From DATKUC01 sp964577375 (GTDB lineage Bacteria > Spirochaetota > Spirochaetia > DSM-27196 > DATKUC01): a stretch of DNA of 64,000 nt. The translations under genes were made by a program, and so were the position numbers. Under the pieces are notes generated by a model. It was not told the DNA's origin, searched no databases, and was given only the letters and a program-made list of their open reading frames with translations. Positions within the stretch are counted from its first letter, which is position 1; each line of letters begins with the position of its first letter. Location of the stretch: positions 39,807-103,806 of the forward strand of contig CAZNYW010000005.1 in assembly GCA_964577375.1 (NCBI GenBank), given 5' to 3'. Shown here in pieces: positions 61,139 to 64,000 of this stretch.

Positions 61139-62105
61139 CATACTCATCGCGGGCGAGTACGCCGTGCTCGAAGAGGGTGGTCTCGGTCTTGCCGCGGCAG
61201 TCGAGCCCCGCCTCGAGGTCTCGAGCAGCCCCGCAGCCCGGCTGCGCATCTCCGGCATATTCGGCGAAAGCAGCGCCGAATGGCCGGCAGGAGGCAGCGA
61301 AACCGGGCTTCTGCGGCACTGCGTACGCCACATGGCAGAAACCCGAAACGGCTTTCTGCCGGAGAAGCTGCCGCTCCACCTGTTCATCGACAGCAGCGCC
61401 TTCTACGCCGGGCGCGGGCGAAAGCGGGGCCTCGGGTCGAGCGCTGCCGTCGTCGTAGCGCTCATCACGGCGCTCGACCTCGCCTTCCGTCGATACGGCG
61501 ACTCGCCCGTACCGGCCGATAGCGACGCCCGCAGCCTGCTCGAGGACTGTGTCACCGTCCACCGGCAATTCCAGGGAGGCCGCGGAAGCGGATACGATGT
61601 GGCCGCGAGCCTCTTCGGAGGAGTGGGGCTCTTTTCGGGGGGAAGAAAGCCCTCCTGGCGGCCGGCTGAAGCCTCCTGGCTGCGCGAGCCTGCCGGGCTC
61701 CGCCTCGTCGAGGGGGAGAAGGCAGTTCGTACCAGATCCGCCGTCGCGGCCTATGAGAGCTGGAAGCACACCCACACCGAACGTGCCCACCGCTATCTGA
61801 GTGCGTCCAACGCCGCCGTCGCCGCCCTTGCCGGGACCACATCCCGGCGCGAAGCGCTCGCCCATCTGCGGGAGCTCAAACGTGCCGCAGCTGACCTCGG
61901 CAACGAGATCGGCTTCCCGGCAGACGCAGCCGCTCCGCCGCCCGGATGGCTCTGCAAATCAGCCGGAGCGGGGAACGAGACCGTGATCTGTCTGAAGGAA
62001 TCCGGTTCGAGCGAACAGCCGGTCTCGACCGCTGCTCCCGGTGAGCCGCTTCAGATCGCTCTCACAGGTGTACAGATCATCGAGAGCTTAGAGGAGGGCC
62101 GGTGA
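61116..62105 (+). CDS. mvaK2: Phosphomevalonate kinase
   Basis: A 329-residue GHMP kinase. MRLTVPGNILIAGEYAVLEEGGLGLAAAV is the N-terminal substrate loop, KRGLGSSAAVVVALI the ATP loop, and GGRGSGYDVAASLFGG the third motif. The longer insert after the first domain and the GEYAVL form fit phosphomevalonate kinase, not mevalonate kinase. It overlaps mvaD by 23 bases. Confidence 0.88.
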   Translation: MRLTVPGNILIAGEYAVLEEGGLGLAAAVEPRLEVSSSPAARLRISGIFGESSAEWPAGGSETGLLRHCVRHMAETRNGFLPEKLPLHLFIDSSAFYAGRGRKRGLGSSAAVVVALITALDLAFRRYGDSPVPADSDARSLLEDCVTVHRQFQGGRGSGYDVAASLFGGVGLFSGGRKPSWRPAEASWLREPAGLRLVEGEKAVRTRSAVAAYESWKHTHTERAHRYLSASNAAVAALAGTTSRREALAHLRELKRAAADLGNEIGFPADAAAPPPGWLCKSAGAGNETVICLKESGSSEQPVSTAAPGEPLQIALTGVQIIESLEEGR

Positions 62106-63124
62106 GCTCCGTCATTACGGGCCAGGCCCACGGCAAGCTGCTGCTGTTCGGAGAGCACGCCGCCGTTTACGGCCACGCAGCAGTCGGCATCGGCCTGCCC
62201 TTCCCTCTGCGCGTAGATCTCGCTCTGCCGGCCGGCGGCGCACTCGGCGCCGACAATTCTTCAGCCGGCGCCCCCCGTGCACCGGACCTGAAGCTCCCCG
62301 GCATGACGAAAGAGGACGCTGATCGACTGTTGGCGGCCCTGCGTCTTGCCGCTGAGGCAGAGCCTGCAGTTACGAGCGTCTCCGGCGCGATCGAGATCAG
62401 CTCGCAGATCCCGCAGGGTGCGGGGATCGGTTCCTCGGCTGCGCTCTGCGCGGCGCTCTCCCGGTTGCTTCTCCGCGCAGCGACCGGCGGCGAACCGCCG
62501 GAGCGGGTTCGCCGGCTCGCGCACGCGATGGAGCACGCCTATCACGGCACCCCCTCGGGAATCGATACCGCGCTCGCGCTCTTCGACGGGCTCGCCCTCC
62601 TGCGCGCAGATGGTGCGCGCCTCCCAACACTCAGCCCACTCACGGGCGGACGTTTTGCGCTCGCCGCAGGCTGTCTGCCGCGCAGCGGCGACACCGGCAC
62701 GCTGGTCGGCGCCCTTCGCCGTCGAATCGCCTCGGGCGATCCGACAGCGCTCGACGCCGTGAACCAGCTCGGAGCGATAGCAGAAGAGTCGGCGGCGCTC
62801 TTCCGCACTGCGGCCGAGCCCGTTGCACTGGCTCTGGCACGGCTCGCTGACCGGGCGCACCGGCTGCTCGCCGGCCTCGGTCTTTCGAGCAGTGGACTGG
62901 AAAGGGCGATCGATGCAGGTCTCCGCAGGGGCGGACTCGGTGGAAAGCTGAGCGGGGCGGGAGGAGGAGGCGCGTTCTTCGTGGTTTTCAATACGCCCGA
63001 TGCCGCTGTCGCCGCGCTTCCCGCGATCGCCGAAAGCTCTGTGCCGGATTCTTCGAATCCGGTCGCCCGGTTCTTTGCGCTCGAATGGGACGGTGTCTCC
63101 GTCAGGCTCCTCGATGCGGGCTAG
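62102..63124 (+). CDS. mvaK1: Mevalonate kinase
   Basis: A 340-residue GHMP kinase. GQAHGKLLLFGEHAAVYGHAAVGIG, the ATP loop QGAGIGSSAALCAALS, HAYHGTPSGIDTAL (catalytic Asp) and LSGAGGGGAFFVVF are present. It starts with a GTG overlapping the previous stop. Last gene of the operon. Its TAG stop shares the palindrome CTAG with the stop of the convergent SDR gene. Confidence 0.93.
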   Translation: MSSVITGQAHGKLLLFGEHAAVYGHAAVGIGLPFPLRVDLALPAGGALGADNSSAGAPRAPDLKLPGMTKEDADRLLAALRLAAEAEPAVTSVSGAIEISSQIPQGAGIGSSAALCAALSRLLLRAATGGEPPERVRRLAHAMEHAYHGTPSGIDTALALFDGLALLRADGARLPTLSPLTGGRFALAAGCLPRSGDTGTLVGALRRRIASGDPTALDAVNQLGAIAEESAALFRTAAEPVALALARLADRAHRLLAGLGLSSSGLERAIDAGLRRGGLGGKLSGAGGGGAFFVVFNTPDAAVAALPAIAESSVPDSSNPVARFFALEWDGVSVRLLDAG

Positions 63125-63903
63125 CCCCGCCGCTTCAGGCGGCTCTTCTGGGCGCGATGCACAAATGCCGCGGCACTTCGGCGGGGCAGAAAACGGGAAA
63201 ACAGAATCAGCAGTCGAAAAAACAACCCGGGTACAACTATCCTGCGACCCCGGACCATCGCCCGGTAACCTGCCTCGGCGACCGTGCGAGCGCTCGTGAC
63301 CTTCCCCACCGGAACACCCGCCCGGACGTGAAATTCGGTTCGGGTGGGTCCGGCGCAGAGAGCGGTCACGCTGACACCGGTTCCCTCGAGCTCCTCGGCA
63401 AGCGCTTCGGAGAGCGAGAGGACGTAGGCCTTCGTCGCGTAATAGACTGCCATGAGCGGCCCCGGCTGGAAGGCGGCAACTGAGGCAACGTTGAGAATCA
63501 TTCCCTTGCCGCGCCTCACCATCGCCGGAAGCAGAAGGCTGGCAAGGCGCGTAGGAGCGTCCACATTCACCGCGATCATCTGCGTGTAGCTGTCCGGGTC
63601 TCCCTCGCCGAAGGGTCCGAACGCCCCTATTCCGGCGCAGTTGACCAGAAGGTCGACGCCTCCTTCGCCCGCGCGCGCCGCGATCCTGTCGACCGCACCC
63701 TTCTCGGAAAGATCGGCCTCTAGAAGCGATATCTCGACGGTTGCGGCCGTCTCAGCACGAATGGACTCGCGCAGTTCTTCCAGCCGCTGAAGCCGCCTTG
63801 CCGTGAGCAGAAGATCGTACCCTTCACGCGCAAGAATCCTCGCAAGCTCGAGCCCGATGCCGCTCGAGGCGCCGGTGACGAGCGCCCGGGGCGCTTTTGT
63901 CAT
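63121..63903 (-). CDS. Short-chain dehydrogenase/reductase
   Basis: A 260-residue classical SDR. The cofactor motif is VTGASSGIGLELA, the structural motif NCAGIG, the catalytic Ser is in NVASVAAF, and the YATKA segment (YxxxK) is present. The C-terminal hydrophobic/basic tail (FFRLLILFSRFLPRR) suggests membrane association, as in the DltE/YqjQ-like group. Substrate unknown. The ATG at 63903 follows GGAGG; the frame extends 13 codons upstream. Confidence 0.9.
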   Translation of the reverse strand: MTKAPRALVTGASSGIGLELARILAREGYDLLLTARRLQRLEELRESIRAETAATVEISLLEADLSEKGAVDRIAARAGEGGVDLLVNCAGIGAFGPFGEGDPDSYTQMIAVNVDAPTRLASLLLPAMVRRGKGMILNVASVAAFQPGPLMAVYYATKAYVLSLSEALAEELEGTGVSVTALCAGPTRTEFHVRAGVPVGKVTSARTVAEAGYRAMVRGRRIVVPGLFFRLLILFSRFLPRRSAAAFVHRAQKSRLKRRG

Positions 63904-63946
63904 CTCGTTGACCTCCGGCGGCAAGCCTACAGCCGCTCCCAAGGAA

Positions 63947-63968
63947 GTATCAAGAACCCTGTGGATAA
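63947..63968 (+). repeat. Single 22-bp element end near the window edge
   Basis: GTATCAAGAACCC then TGTGGATAA, matching the left ends of copies 1 and 2. If it bounds an element of 135-160 bp, the other end lies just beyond the window. Its 3' half is identical to a DnaA-box complement (TGTGGATAA). Confidence 0.5.
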
Positions 63969-64000
63969 AATCAGGGGAGTAATTCTGCGGTAAGTACTTG

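Overview
The window looks like a piece of a free-living, GC-rich spirochaete chromosome. The strongest pointer is the six-gene mevalonate operon at 56422-63124. Its order (HMG-CoA synthase, type 2 IPP isomerase, HMG-CoA reductase, diphosphomevalonate decarboxylase, phosphomevalonate kinase, mevalonate kinase) is the order I recall for Borrelia burgdorferi. Other content fits: an MBL-fold protein with two cyclic-nucleotide domains, a type 2 LeuA and a membrane pyrophosphatase. Genes are packed tightly, often with overlapping starts and stops. There are no rRNA, tRNA, prophage or CRISPR genes. A 100-N assembly gap lies at 34893-34992, inside a tandem repeat.

Layout. 1-9 kb: serC, an NAD-dependent epimerase, a Ca2+/cation antiporter, the MBL-cNMP protein, an MFS exporter and a Xaa-Pro aminopeptidase. 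9-12 kb: a heat-shock block (two Hsp20 genes, then dnaK) behind a sigma-54-like promoter. 12-18 kb: guanine deaminase and FAD oxidoreductase, galM, a dihydroorotate-dehydrogenase-like protein, and a DUF2089/DUF4097 regulator pair. 17.5-26 kb: an M20-like protein lacking its catalytic glutamate, coupled to a GpgS-type glucosyltransferase; a lone ABC ATPase; and a three-gene operon of lysine 2,3-aminomutase, ATP-grasp ligase and an MFS-HEAT fusion. 26-31 kb: small conserved proteins, an orphan corrinoid protein, leuA behind a leucine-rich leader peptide and terminator, and a class II photolyase. 31-39 kb: methyltransferase, sirtuin, patatin, a DUF482 protein, the repeat array, an ornithine-cyclodeaminase homologue, quinone reductase, and a membrane protein joining an Hsp70-like domain to LysM. 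39-47 kb: pyrophosphatase, yidD, a NagB homologue, a membrane spermidine-synthase fusion, an M23 peptidase and a TrkA-type protein. 47-56 kb: a dus operon, a structured non-coding stretch, htrA, a two-component system and mnmA. 56-64 kb: the mevalonate operon and a short-chain dehydrogenase.

Two sequence-level patterns stand out. First, a family of short elements with 22-bp imperfect terminal inverted repeats: two complete copies (29622-29756 and 52870-53028) and two single ends (35163-35184 and 63947-63968). All except the last lie between convergent genes. Second, many genes that start a transcript lack a Shine-Dalgarno sequence and have a -10-like hexamer 5-9 bases before the start codon, which suggests widespread leaderless mRNAs. 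Genes inside operons usually carry normal ribosome-binding sites.

All calls come from reading the sequence and from recalled family knowledge; no database search was run.
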